This document shows, piece by piece, positions 17,235 through 25,934 of a DNA stretch of 64,000 bases. The notes beneath the pieces were generated by a model that made no database searches, had not been told where the DNA came from, and worked only from the letters and a program-made list of their open reading frames with translations. The DNA is from an uncultured Aquimarina sp. (lineage in GTDB: Bacteria; Bacteroidota; Bacteroidia; Flavobacteriales; Flavobacteriaceae): positions 405,622-469,621 of the forward strand of contig CANMDW010000003.1 in the NCBI GenBank assembly GCA_947496705.1. The letters are read 5' to 3'. Numbering within the stretch: position 1 is the stretch's first letter; each line of letters starts with the position of its first letter. Made by a program: the position numbers and the translations under genes.

Positions 17235-19745
17235 TTATTCTGTTCTTAGACTCTCAACAGGATTTGCCATCGCCACTCTGATAGTCTGAAAGCAAACTGT
17301 TAAAATAGTAATCACAAACGCACTTAAAGCCGCCAGTGTAAATACCCAAATATCTATTGATGTTCTATAGGCAAAATTGGTAAGCCATTCATCTACCAGA
17401 AAATAAGCAATCGACGAAGCCAAAAGAACAGAAATCAAGATCAGTTTAGTAAATTCTGACGAAAATAATAATGCCAGTTCTGATGCTTTGGCGCCTAGTA
17501 CCTTTCTGATGCCTAATTCTTTAATACGCTGTTCTGCAGAAAAAGCAGCCAGTCCAAATAATCCCAAACATGCAATTATAAGGGCCAATAGTGTAAATAT
17601 ATTCAGAACAGTTGCCATTCTTTCTTCTGCCCTGAAGGTGTTTTCAAACTCCTGATCCATAAAACTGTATTCAAACAAAATCGAAGCGTCCATTTGGGTC
17701 ATTTCTTCCTTGATATCATCAATTAATATCTGAATATCTCTGGTATTTTTGACCGCTTCGGGATTGAGTCTTGCCGATAAAAATGTGCGTCCGCGACCAT
17801 AATTCCATACCAAATCGTTATGCTGATGTAAAATTACCAATGGGGTGATCTTTTCTTTAACACTGTTGAAATTAAAATCTTTAACTACTCCCAATACTTC
17901 GAGTTTATCTTCGTTCTCATTGGTCATCTCCACATATTTGCCTATGGGTGAGTTACTGGCATAGGTCTCTTTTGGGCCCCAGCCCAGTATTTTTACAGCT
18001 TCTTCATTTAAGATTACACCGTATTTATCGTTCTTCCGTTCTGGATCAAAATTTCTTCCCGCCAAAAACTCAACACCCAAAACCTCCAAATAATCTCCTT
18101 CGGTTCTGAAATCGCTTAGGTTCATCGCAGGATTTTCAGACTCAAAAGCTTTATACCGATCTCCAGACCACACATTGGGTGGTACACCATAGGATTTCCC
18201 TACATGGGTAAACGCAGCATTGGATTCTAATTTGTTTTTTAACACCTGGTCGTTTGTTCCTAGTTGTTCGATATTATGAATTTGCAGCACATTATTTTTT
18301 ATAAGTCCCAAATCCATCGACGAAGTAAAGGCCAGCTGTTTCTGTACAAAAAAGGCGCAAATAATAAGTGCTATTGATATGGTAAACTGAAAAACTACCA
18401 ATCCGTTTCGCATTCTCTTTCCTTTAAATCCTGCACCTAATTTGCCTTTTAATGTTTCGATAGGCCTGAACCCCGACAGATAAAAGGCCGGGTAGCTGCC
18501 AGCCAGAACTCCCAGAAATACAATAAAAGATAGTATGATAACAAGAAATACAGGGTCTGCAAACATAGCTATCAAAGACAACTCTTTTTCGGCGATCGTA
18601 TTAAATCCATTCAGAAAAAGTTGTGTGAGCAATAAGGCGAGCAGCGTACTCACCAAAACAAAAAGTGTAGATTCTAAGATAAATTGTGTAATCAATCTTT
18701 TTCTCTCTGACCCCAATACTTTTCTTATGCCCACTTCTTTTGCTCTTTTAGAAGATCTAGCAGTAGAAAGGTTCATGAAATTAATACTGCACAAGACAAG
18801 AATCAAAACACCAATAGCACTGAAAAGTTTCACATACAGTGGATTTCCATTGGGCCCAAAAAAATGAAACCCGGGACTATTTGAAAGATATATATCAGCT
18901 AGCGGCTCTAGGTAGAGTTTCCAAGGGTTGCCTGCTGTAAATTCCTCATAAGATTGATTAAAAATACGCTCTGCAGTAGCAGCAGCCCATTTGGGAGGTA
19001 TCGCCTGAATTTTTTGGGTTAGCGCTGTGATATCTACTCCTTCCTTTACCAAACCGTAAGTAGAAAATCCTGTCCATACCCATAGCCATCCATCGGCTTT
19101 CATTTTACCTGCGAGACTGTTTAACGAGGCCAGTATATTAAACTGAAGATGGGATTTTGTTGGTACATTGGCCAGTACCCCGGTAATGGTAAAGGTTTTC
19201 CAAGAACCATCGGTTTGTCTTACCTGCAGAGGTTTTTGCATGGGGTTTTCATCTCCAAAATACCGCTCTGCTGTTTCCTGTGTGATCACGATACTGGTTG
19301 GGTCTTTTAGCGCTGTTTTGGGGTCTCCCTGCAGGAAGTCGAAAGAAAATATTTCAAAAAAGTTTTCTTCAGCAGCAAAATACTGTTCCTCTTTGAATAT
19401 TATATTTTCCTCCCCGTCAGTATGCTTTCGTACCGTTTTTGCGCCCATATCCAATATTCTTGTTACCTGCTCAAATTCTGGAGCATCTGCACGCAACGCT
19501 ACTGCCAAATTTGGTCCGCTGGATGCGTATTGATTGTTCCAGTCTCCCCAAATATCGGGCTGGTTCACTCTATAAATACGGTCTCCTTTTTCATGAAAAG
19601 TATCATAGGTAGCCTCATCATATACATACAATCCAATAATGAAACAGGTGGTAATCCCAAGGGTAAGTCCCACAATATTCAGAAAAGCAAATTGCTTTTG
19701 CCGGATCATATTTCTCCATATAATTTTGAAATAGTTTTTAAACAT
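17235..19745 (-). CDS. FtsX/MacB-type ABC permease (array copy 1)
   Basis: This 836-residue inner-membrane protein is built of two similar halves, each a membrane helix, a MacB periplasmic core domain and three helices with an FtsX domain. The coupling helices read AKEVGIRKVLGSERKR in the first half and KELGIRKVLGAKASELA in the second. The C-terminus is NPVESLRTE. It is the longest of the eight copies. The family is mechanotransmitting rather than a pore: ATP use on the cytoplasmic side moves the periplasmic domains. It is the last permease before the distal ATPase. Confidence 0.88.
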   Translation of the reverse strand: MFKNYFKIIWRNMIRQKQFAFLNIVGLTLGITTCFIIGLYVYDEATYDTFHEKGDRIYRVNQPDIWGDWNNQYASSGPNLAVALRADAPEFEQVTRILDMGAKTVRKHTDGEENIIFKEEQYFAAEENFFEIFSFDFLQGDPKTALKDPTSIVITQETAERYFGDENPMQKPLQVRQTDGSWKTFTITGVLANVPTKSHLQFNILASLNSLAGKMKADGWLWVWTGFSTYGLVKEGVDITALTQKIQAIPPKWAAATAERIFNQSYEEFTAGNPWKLYLEPLADIYLSNSPGFHFFGPNGNPLYVKLFSAIGVLILVLCSINFMNLSTARSSKRAKEVGIRKVLGSERKRLITQFILESTLFVLVSTLLALLLTQLFLNGFNTIAEKELSLIAMFADPVFLVIILSFIVFLGVLAGSYPAFYLSGFRPIETLKGKLGAGFKGKRMRNGLVVFQFTISIALIICAFFVQKQLAFTSSMDLGLIKNNVLQIHNIEQLGTNDQVLKNKLESNAAFTHVGKSYGVPPNVWSGDRYKAFESENPAMNLSDFRTEGDYLEVLGVEFLAGRNFDPERKNDKYGVILNEEAVKILGWGPKETYASNSPIGKYVEMTNENEDKLEVLGVVKDFNFNSVKEKITPLVILHQHNDLVWNYGRGRTFLSARLNPEAVKNTRDIQILIDDIKEEMTQMDASILFEYSFMDQEFENTFRAEERMATVLNIFTLLALIIACLGLFGLAAFSAEQRIKELGIRKVLGAKASELALLFSSEFTKLILISVLLASSIAYFLVDEWLTNFAYRTSIDIWVFTLAALSAFVITILTVCFQTIRVAMANPVESLRTE

Positions 19746-19760
19746 GATTTTATTGTTTTA

Positions 19761-19797
19761 CAAGACCCCAAAGGTTTTAAAAACCTTTGGGGTCTTG
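19761..19797. repeat. AGACC-type palindromic repeat, copy 3 (perfect)
   Basis: A perfect inverted repeat with 18-bp arms around a single central base: CAAGACCCCAAAGGTTTT (19761-19778) and its complement (19780-19797). It fills most of the 61-base spacer between FtsX copies 2 and 1, 9 bases after the stop of copy 2. Its core is CCAA instead of TGTC, with the complementary change in the other arm. Confidence 0.9.
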
Positions 19798-19806
19798 AGT
19801 TCTTAT

Positions 19807-22230
19807 TTATTCTGTTCGCAGGCTATTAACCGGGTTCATCGATGCCGCTCTAAAACTTTTCCAGCCAATGGTCATAAAGGCAATACCCATCGTAATACTG
19901 CCGGCCACTATAAATATCCACCATGGTATCTCGATACGGTAGGCAAAATCTTCCAACCACGCATTCATAAGATAAAAACCCAGAGGAAACGCCACCAGAA
20001 ATGAAATACCCACCAGCTTCATAAAATCGACAGAAAGCATGGCTATTATTTGGGGTACTGTAGAGCCCAATACCTTGCGGATCCCGATCTCTTTAAATCG
20101 TTGTTCTGCCGTAAAGGTGATGAGGCCAAATAATCCCAGGCAAGCCACAAAAATGGTGAGCAGAGCAAATATGTTGAGAATAGTCCCCATTTTTTGTTCT
20201 TTGAGATAGGTTTGGTTATATAACTCATCGAGCAATCCATAGCTGAAAGGTTCACCGGTATTAAAACTGTTCCATAAATTTTCTGCATTTGCAATCAATC
20301 CGGCCATATCGCCGGTCTTTGCCCTAACAATGAGTCCCGAACTTGGTGTATGCAGCATCACCAGCGGATCGATAACTTGATGTAGTGATTTAAAATGAAA
20401 GTCTTTGATAATCCCGGTCAATGTATACTTTCTTGTTCCTCCTTCATTGTTGATCATTAATGTGATCGTCTCTCCAATCGAATTATTGGTAAATCCCAAA
20501 ATCCCGGCTGCTGTTTCATTGATAATTATATGATTGGCTTCTGGACCAAAATCTTTTGAAAAATTCTTCCCGGCTACCAGTTGCATCCCCATAGTTGGAA
20601 TATATTGATCATCGATCTCATATACAATCGTTCTTCGTATCCCATCTGAATCCTGACCCAAATAAAAGCTCGACATATGCGTATTTGTGGGGCCGGCAGG
20701 AATGTGGCCAGACATGGTGACCCCAAATACTCTTGGATCTTTGCTTAATTGTTCTTTAAAAACCTTTTCATTAGTACCAAGCATCCAGGAATCTCTTAAT
20801 ACCAACATCTGATCTTTTTCATAACCAATATCCTTATCCATAATAAAGGTCATTTGTTGATCTACCACCAGGGTGGCGATAATGAGTCCGGCAGATATGA
20901 TAAATTGAAAAACAACCAAACCACTTCTTAACCCTTTGGTTTTACCTGTGTTTATGAATTTATTTTTTAGAACAATAATCGGTTTGAATGAGGAGAGGAA
21001 AAAAGCAGGATAGCTTCCTGCCAAAAGGCTAATAAAAATGCCGGATATCAAAAAATAAAATAAGACTTCAGGATTTAAAATATATGCTGTTTGCAACGTC
21101 TTACCAGATACGTTATTAAATAATGGAAGTGTAATAATAACGATTACTAATGCCAAAAGCATCGCTATTGCAGTTGCAATAAATGATTCGGTTAAAAACT
21201 GCCTGATCAATTCGCTTCTTGATGACCCCAGTACTTTTTTTACCCCTACTTCTTTGGTTCTTTTTGATGCCGCTGCGGTAGACAGGTTCATAAAATTAAT
21301 ACAGGCAATAAGTAGTATAAATATCGCAATAGCACTAAAAATGTACACTGTTTTAATATCTCCCCCGGGTTCGATATTAGAAACATCGGCAAAGTCTGAA
21401 TATAAATGAATATCGGTAAGAGGTTGCAAAAACAAACCGACCTCGTTGTCTTTTGTAAATTCTTCATAAGTGACCCCCATGGCTTTTTGTATCTGGGGCC
21501 CCATATACTTTTTGACAATATTTGGTAATTTACGCTCTGTTTTTTTTGGGTCGGCCCGTGGATCGAGCAATACATAAGTATGATATCCAGACTCTATCCA
21601 CCGGGGTTCTTTGGCGCCTGCAACACCTTCCATAGACCCGAAAGCATCAAAATGAAAATGAGAATTATCGGGGACATTATTAATGACTCCTGTAACTTTA
21701 AATTGTTGTTTCCATTCTTTAAAATCCAATATTTTTCCTAGCGCATCTTCGTTTCCAAAGTATTTGGATGCCAGCTCTTGGGTGATAACGATGGTATTGG
21801 GCTCGGTTAAAGCGGTTTTGGAATCTCCTTTGATAAATGCCAATGTAAATACGTCAAAAAAATTAGCGTCTACATAGGCAAATGTATGATCTCTGAAGGT
21901 GTTGTTTTGATAGGTAATCTGTGGAGAGCCCTGTTGCTGAATGCGGGTGGCTTTGAGTACCTCTGGAAATTCTTCCTGCAAGGTATTCCCCACCGGACCC
22001 GGAGTAACAGCCTCTTTAATCACTTCTCCATTGATTTTACCCTTAAGCACTACTCTCGCAATGTGATCTGCATTTTTATGATACCGATCATAACTTAACT
22101 CGTCTGCTACAAAAAGAAAAATGATCAATGCAGTTGCGATTCCTATTGCCAGACCTATGATATTAATTGTAAACAGTGCCTTGTATTTTAAAAGGGTTCT
22201 CCAGGCAATTTTTATGTGATTGGTAAACAT
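19807..22230 (-). CDS. FtsX/MacB-type ABC permease (array copy 2)
   Basis: This 807-residue permease has the same double MacB-core/FtsX layout. The start is MFTNHIKIAWRTLLKYKALF, the first membrane helix spans about residues 20-40, and the coupling helices are TKEVGVKKVLGSSRSELI and FKEIGIRKVLGSTVPQII. It ends NPVNSLRTE. The periplasmic part differs strongly from neighbouring copies, whereas membrane and coupling helices are conserved. Palindromes flank it on both sides. It likely pairs with one of the two ATPases of the array. Confidence 0.88.
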   Translation of the reverse strand: MFTNHIKIAWRTLLKYKALFTINIIGLAIGIATALIIFLFVADELSYDRYHKNADHIARVVLKGKINGEVIKEAVTPGPVGNTLQEEFPEVLKATRIQQQGSPQITYQNNTFRDHTFAYVDANFFDVFTLAFIKGDSKTALTEPNTIVITQELASKYFGNEDALGKILDFKEWKQQFKVTGVINNVPDNSHFHFDAFGSMEGVAGAKEPRWIESGYHTYVLLDPRADPKKTERKLPNIVKKYMGPQIQKAMGVTYEEFTKDNEVGLFLQPLTDIHLYSDFADVSNIEPGGDIKTVYIFSAIAIFILLIACINFMNLSTAAASKRTKEVGVKKVLGSSRSELIRQFLTESFIATAIAMLLALVIVIITLPLFNNVSGKTLQTAYILNPEVLFYFLISGIFISLLAGSYPAFFLSSFKPIIVLKNKFINTGKTKGLRSGLVVFQFIISAGLIIATLVVDQQMTFIMDKDIGYEKDQMLVLRDSWMLGTNEKVFKEQLSKDPRVFGVTMSGHIPAGPTNTHMSSFYLGQDSDGIRRTIVYEIDDQYIPTMGMQLVAGKNFSKDFGPEANHIIINETAAGILGFTNNSIGETITLMINNEGGTRKYTLTGIIKDFHFKSLHQVIDPLVMLHTPSSGLIVRAKTGDMAGLIANAENLWNSFNTGEPFSYGLLDELYNQTYLKEQKMGTILNIFALLTIFVACLGLFGLITFTAEQRFKEIGIRKVLGSTVPQIIAMLSVDFMKLVGISFLVAFPLGFYLMNAWLEDFAYRIEIPWWIFIVAGSITMGIAFMTIGWKSFRAASMNPVNSLRTE

Positions 22231-22260
22231 GATTTTTTGTTTTAATATGTATATTTATTT

Positions 22261-22311
22261 CAGACCTGTCAGAGATACTGAAACAAGTTCAGCACAAGCC
22301 TGACAGGTCTG
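22261..22311. repeat. AGACC-type palindromic repeat, copy 4 with nested hairpin
   Basis: Outer arms CAGACCTGTCA (22261-22271) and TGACAGGTCTG (22301-22311) are perfect. The interior is replaced by a 29-base segment that itself contains a 5-bp hairpin (CTGAA...TTCAG). It sits 10 bases after the stop of FtsX copy 3, in the 91-base spacer before copy 2. Confidence 0.85.
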
Positions 22312-22321
22312 GTACTACTTC

Positions 22322-24745
22322 TCACTCATCTCTAAGTGCCTCTACAGGATTTCTATTTGCCGCTGCAAAACTCTGCCAACTTACTGTAAGCAGGGTAATC
22401 CCCAATGCCATTATTCCTGCCAGACCGAAGATCCACCAGCTGATGTTTGTTTTTATGGCAAAATTCTCCAGCCACGAATTCATGATGTACCATCCTACCG
22501 GAATCGCTATGATAAAAGCAATACCCACCCACTTAACAAAATCGATATTCAATAGTTGCAGGATCTTAAGAATACTGGCACCATTTACTTTACGAATCCC
22601 GATTTCTTTTTTACGTTGCAGACAGGTATAGGAAGTTAATCCGAACAATCCTAATGAGGCAATAAAAATGGCCAATGCGGTAAACACATTAAACGCATAG
22701 CCAAATCGGGTATCCTCATCATATTGTGCCTGAAATTTTTTATCGATAAAGGTGTAGTTAAAAGTACTTTCGGGAAATACTGATGTCCAAACTGCCTGCA
22801 ACTGTGCCACTGCTTCCTGGTATCCTGAAGTTGTGTTGACATTCGCATTCAGCTTTACCATCAAGTTCTCTTTGGTAAGTGCATAACGCATCATCATGGG
22901 TTGTATAGGAGTTTTTAAACCAAAATGATGGTAGTCTTTGATGACTCCGAGAATATTCCACTCCCTGTCCCAAAATTTTACTTTTTGATTTACGGCTTCT
23001 TTTGGATTGGCAATGCCTATTTCGCGGGCAAATTTTTCATTAATGATAATGTCTTCATTATTATAATTTTCTGCACGAGGCACAAAGGTTTCTCCTGTTA
23101 GGAATTCAATACCCATCAAATCAAAATAACCGGGTTGTATTTCATAATTATACCAAACTTTATTTCCTTCTTCGGTACCGTCGGGATAGGTGATTCCCAT
23201 AAAAGAGGATAAATTTTCATACCCATCCCCGGGATAGGTTTGTGAAACTGTTACTTGTTCTACTGCTGGTATTTTCTGGAGCTCCTGAAAGAGGGTCATA
23301 AAATCCTGAATCAATACCGAATCTTGCTTTTTAGCCAAAATCTCACCTTTGATCGCTACTACATTCTTCAAATCTGAACCTATAGGTTGCTCCTGCATGA
23401 AGCTGATTTGCCTGGTCACTACTATGGTACCAATCAACAATACGATGGTTGCCAAAAATTGTGTAATGATCAGACCTTTTCTTATATGCAGCCCCCCGGC
23501 AGAGGTTCGTAGTTTTCCTTTTAACGCCCTTGATGGCGAATAGCTGCTAAGCAATATAGCCGGATATACTCCTGCGAGTACCATTCCTAAAAGAAGCACC
23601 CCCAGAACAGGTAATAAATTGGCTAACTCACTTAACTCAAATGACATTGATTTTCCTGTAAAGGAATTATACAACGGAAATACGATACTTGCTGTTAAAA
23701 CGGCCAGCACGATTGCCAGCATATTTAGAATAATTGACTCTAATAATGACTGAAATACCAACTGACGTTTTTGTGCTCCGGCTACTTTTCTGATTCCTAT
23801 TTCTTTGGCTCGCTCTAAGGATTTTGTGGTTGAAAGATTGATATAATTTAACCAGGACAGCATTAAAATAATAAAGGCTATGGCTGTTAGAAAGGTAATA
23901 CGTGTAGCACTTCCATTTACTTCGGCTTCATAGGGTTTGTTGGAGTATAGATGAATATCTTCGATAGGTTCTATATTGTGTCGCTCATCTGGGATATCTT
24001 CAAAATCACTTGCTTTCACCTTGTTTTGAAGAGCAGCCATATGGGTATTGGGAGCCAATTTCAGATAGGTATAATACACATTGTTATTCCAATTGAGTTC
24101 TTTGTTGTTATCACTTATCGCATCCCAACCCATCATGGTTTTATACGACAGCAAATAATTTATTTTAAAGTGTGTATTTTCGGGAATATCTTTCATAATA
24201 CCTGTTACCGTAACCAAAACAGGGCTTCCCCGAAAAACTGTAATGGTTTTACCCATAGGGTCTTCGTTACCAAAAACATGCTGTGCCACGGTTTCTGTCA
24301 ACACAATACTATTGGGCTCTTTCAGTGCTGTTTGCACATCCCCTTTCAGTAAGTTTTGATTAAAAATCTTAAAATAACTGGGGTCGGCGATGCAACTATT
24401 ATTTATTTCTATTACGCGATCCTCTATCTTGAAGGTAGTTTCCTCCAAACGGTAAAAACGCACATAATCCAGCACCTCAGGAAACGCTTCTTTTAGTGTT
24501 GGCCCAATCAAATTATAGGTTTGTGCATCACCTGGCACAAAGGTGTCTCCTTCGAGATAATCCATATACACCCGGTATACCTGTTCTGAACCTTCAAACT
24601 GGTCATAACTACGCTCATAATTCACATATACCATAATTAAAATAAAAGACGCTATGCCTATGGCTAACCCAAGAATATTGATAAAAGAATACAGCTTATG
24701 CTTTAACAGATATCTAATGGCTATTTTAAAATATAAAGTGTACAT
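22322..24745 (-). CDS. FtsX/MacB-type ABC permease (array copy 3)
   Basis: This 807-residue permease begins MYTLYFKIAIRYLLKHKLYSF and ends NPVEALRDE, departing slightly from the NPxxSLRTE ending of the other copies. Coupling helices are AKEIGIRKVAGAQKRQLV and KKEIGIRKVNGASILKIL, the latter with N instead of the usual L, F or M. The double MacB-core/FtsX layout is intact. It lies 10 bases after the S41 peptidase stop, so the two are tightly linked. It is one of the more divergent copies by these features. Confidence 0.87.
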   Translation of the reverse strand: MYTLYFKIAIRYLLKHKLYSFINILGLAIGIASFILIMVYVNYERSYDQFEGSEQVYRVYMDYLEGDTFVPGDAQTYNLIGPTLKEAFPEVLDYVRFYRLEETTFKIEDRVIEINNSCIADPSYFKIFNQNLLKGDVQTALKEPNSIVLTETVAQHVFGNEDPMGKTITVFRGSPVLVTVTGIMKDIPENTHFKINYLLSYKTMMGWDAISDNNKELNWNNNVYYTYLKLAPNTHMAALQNKVKASDFEDIPDERHNIEPIEDIHLYSNKPYEAEVNGSATRITFLTAIAFIILMLSWLNYINLSTTKSLERAKEIGIRKVAGAQKRQLVFQSLLESIILNMLAIVLAVLTASIVFPLYNSFTGKSMSFELSELANLLPVLGVLLLGMVLAGVYPAILLSSYSPSRALKGKLRTSAGGLHIRKGLIITQFLATIVLLIGTIVVTRQISFMQEQPIGSDLKNVVAIKGEILAKKQDSVLIQDFMTLFQELQKIPAVEQVTVSQTYPGDGYENLSSFMGITYPDGTEEGNKVWYNYEIQPGYFDLMGIEFLTGETFVPRAENYNNEDIIINEKFAREIGIANPKEAVNQKVKFWDREWNILGVIKDYHHFGLKTPIQPMMMRYALTKENLMVKLNANVNTTSGYQEAVAQLQAVWTSVFPESTFNYTFIDKKFQAQYDEDTRFGYAFNVFTALAIFIASLGLFGLTSYTCLQRKKEIGIRKVNGASILKILQLLNIDFVKWVGIAFIIAIPVGWYIMNSWLENFAIKTNISWWIFGLAGIMALGITLLTVSWQSFAAANRNPVEALRDE

Positions 24746-24755
24746 AACGTCTTTC

Positions 24756-25862
24756 TTATGGTTTTTTGATGGAGGGTGTGGTTTTCTCCTTTAGGATTTC
24801 AAATGCTTTTACAATAACAGAATCCGATTTGTTTTCGATATCTGAAACGGGATTCAATGCTTCAATATGAGGTTTGACTCCTTTGCCTTCGTAATTTTTC
24901 ATATCGGCCGAAAAGTATTGTTGGTGGGATAAGGTGGCTATCCATTTATTGGGTAGCCTGAAATCATCCATATCCGAAAAAATTCCCCGCGTATAATCTC
25001 CCAAAATAGTCACATGTGGAAGTTCTTTTATTGCCAGAGCAAAGACATCTGCGGCACTGGCGGTATAATCGCTGGTGAGCACAACAACTGGTTTTATAAA
25101 TTGCTGCTTTCCGGTGGGTTTGAGATACCATGTTTTTAATGGGGTAAACTCATTTGTGCCTTTTTTCCTGGTTTTTTTATAATGTCCCACCCGAGTTTTG
25201 TCTGCAAATCTTCCGGCAATTTCATAAGATACTTCATCATCGCCACCACCATTGAAACGTATGTCTATGATTACTCCTTTTTTATCTTCAAAGGCATTCA
25301 TTGCGCGGCTCAGGATACTTTTTAATTTGCCGTTACTAAGTCCTTGCATAGATTGTACCCCTAAATAGCCATACTGATCTGAAACCGAATACCGAATCAA
25401 TCCTTTTTCATTTTCAAAATCTGAAAACCCATATTGTTGTAAGGTTGTATCTGATACTTTAAGGAGATCATATAGGTTGGGCGATTTCTTTTTTGATTTT
25501 GAAAACTTTTCCAACATTCTGGTGGGTGCAGCATTTTCGTTTAATCGTACTATTTTTCTTTTTTTACCGAACTCAATAAGATTCACATGATCATCTTTGA
25601 GTTCGTTGATCATCTGGCTGCATATTTCAAAAAGAGCATCGTTGGTTGTTTGCTCATTGATCATAGAGCGATATTTACCATACACGGCGTTCCAATCTAC
25701 ATTTTTCAACTCAAAATTGGCATAGCGTATATTGAACTCTGACCATAGTTTTTCAAAATTCTTTATGGGTGCATCCACCGTATTCTCCTGAGCAATTATC
25801 GCATGTTTAGCACATAGTATGAATGCTACCAGGAATATTTTTTTATGAAGGAGTCTTTTCAT
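24756..25862 (-). CDS. S41-family (C-terminal processing-type) periplasmic serine peptidase
   Basis: This 368-residue protein has a signal peptide ending IIAQ near residue 25. An S41 tail-specific protease core follows: VIIDIRFNGGGDDEVSYEIAGRFA, then LTSDYTASAADVFALAIKELPH with the likely nucleophile Ser in TASAAD, about residue 265. No PDZ domain is evident. It sits inside the permease array between copies 4 and 3, so it is co-transcribed with them. Family members cleave C-terminal tails of periplasmic or lipoprotein substrates. A link to the permeases is inferred from position only. Confidence 0.82.
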   Translation of the reverse strand: MKRLLHKKIFLVAFILCAKHAIIAQENTVDAPIKNFEKLWSEFNIRYANFELKNVDWNAVYGKYRSMINEQTTNDALFEICSQMINELKDDHVNLIEFGKKRKIVRLNENAAPTRMLEKFSKSKKKSPNLYDLLKVSDTTLQQYGFSDFENEKGLIRYSVSDQYGYLGVQSMQGLSNGKLKSILSRAMNAFEDKKGVIIDIRFNGGGDDEVSYEIAGRFADKTRVGHYKKTRKKGTNEFTPLKTWYLKPTGKQQFIKPVVVLTSDYTASAADVFALAIKELPHVTILGDYTRGIFSDMDDFRLPNKWIATLSHQQYFSADMKNYEGKGVKPHIEALNPVSDIENKSDSVIVKAFEILKEKTTPSIKKP

Positions 25863-25890
25863 CGGTTACTTCTATTGTTTTTCTATAAGT

Positions 25891-25925
25891 TAGACCTGTC
25901 AGGTTTTTAAAACCTGACAGGTCTA
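25891..25925. repeat. AGACC-type palindromic repeat, copy 5 (perfect)
   Basis: A perfect inverted repeat with 17-bp arms around one base: TAGACCTGTCAGGTTTT (25891-25907), T, and its complement (25909-25925). It occupies the 72-base spacer between FtsX copy 4 and the S41 peptidase, 9 bases after the permease stop. Core TGTC pairs with GACA. Confidence 0.9.
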
Positions 25926-25934
25926 GTGTTTTAT

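Noticed and set aside
16426..25925. Palindromes considered as a CRISPR or as simple terminators.
   Set aside because: They occur singly in spacers kilobases apart, without spacer-repeat arrays or cas genes, and most lack a T tract. A dispersed repeat family is the better description.
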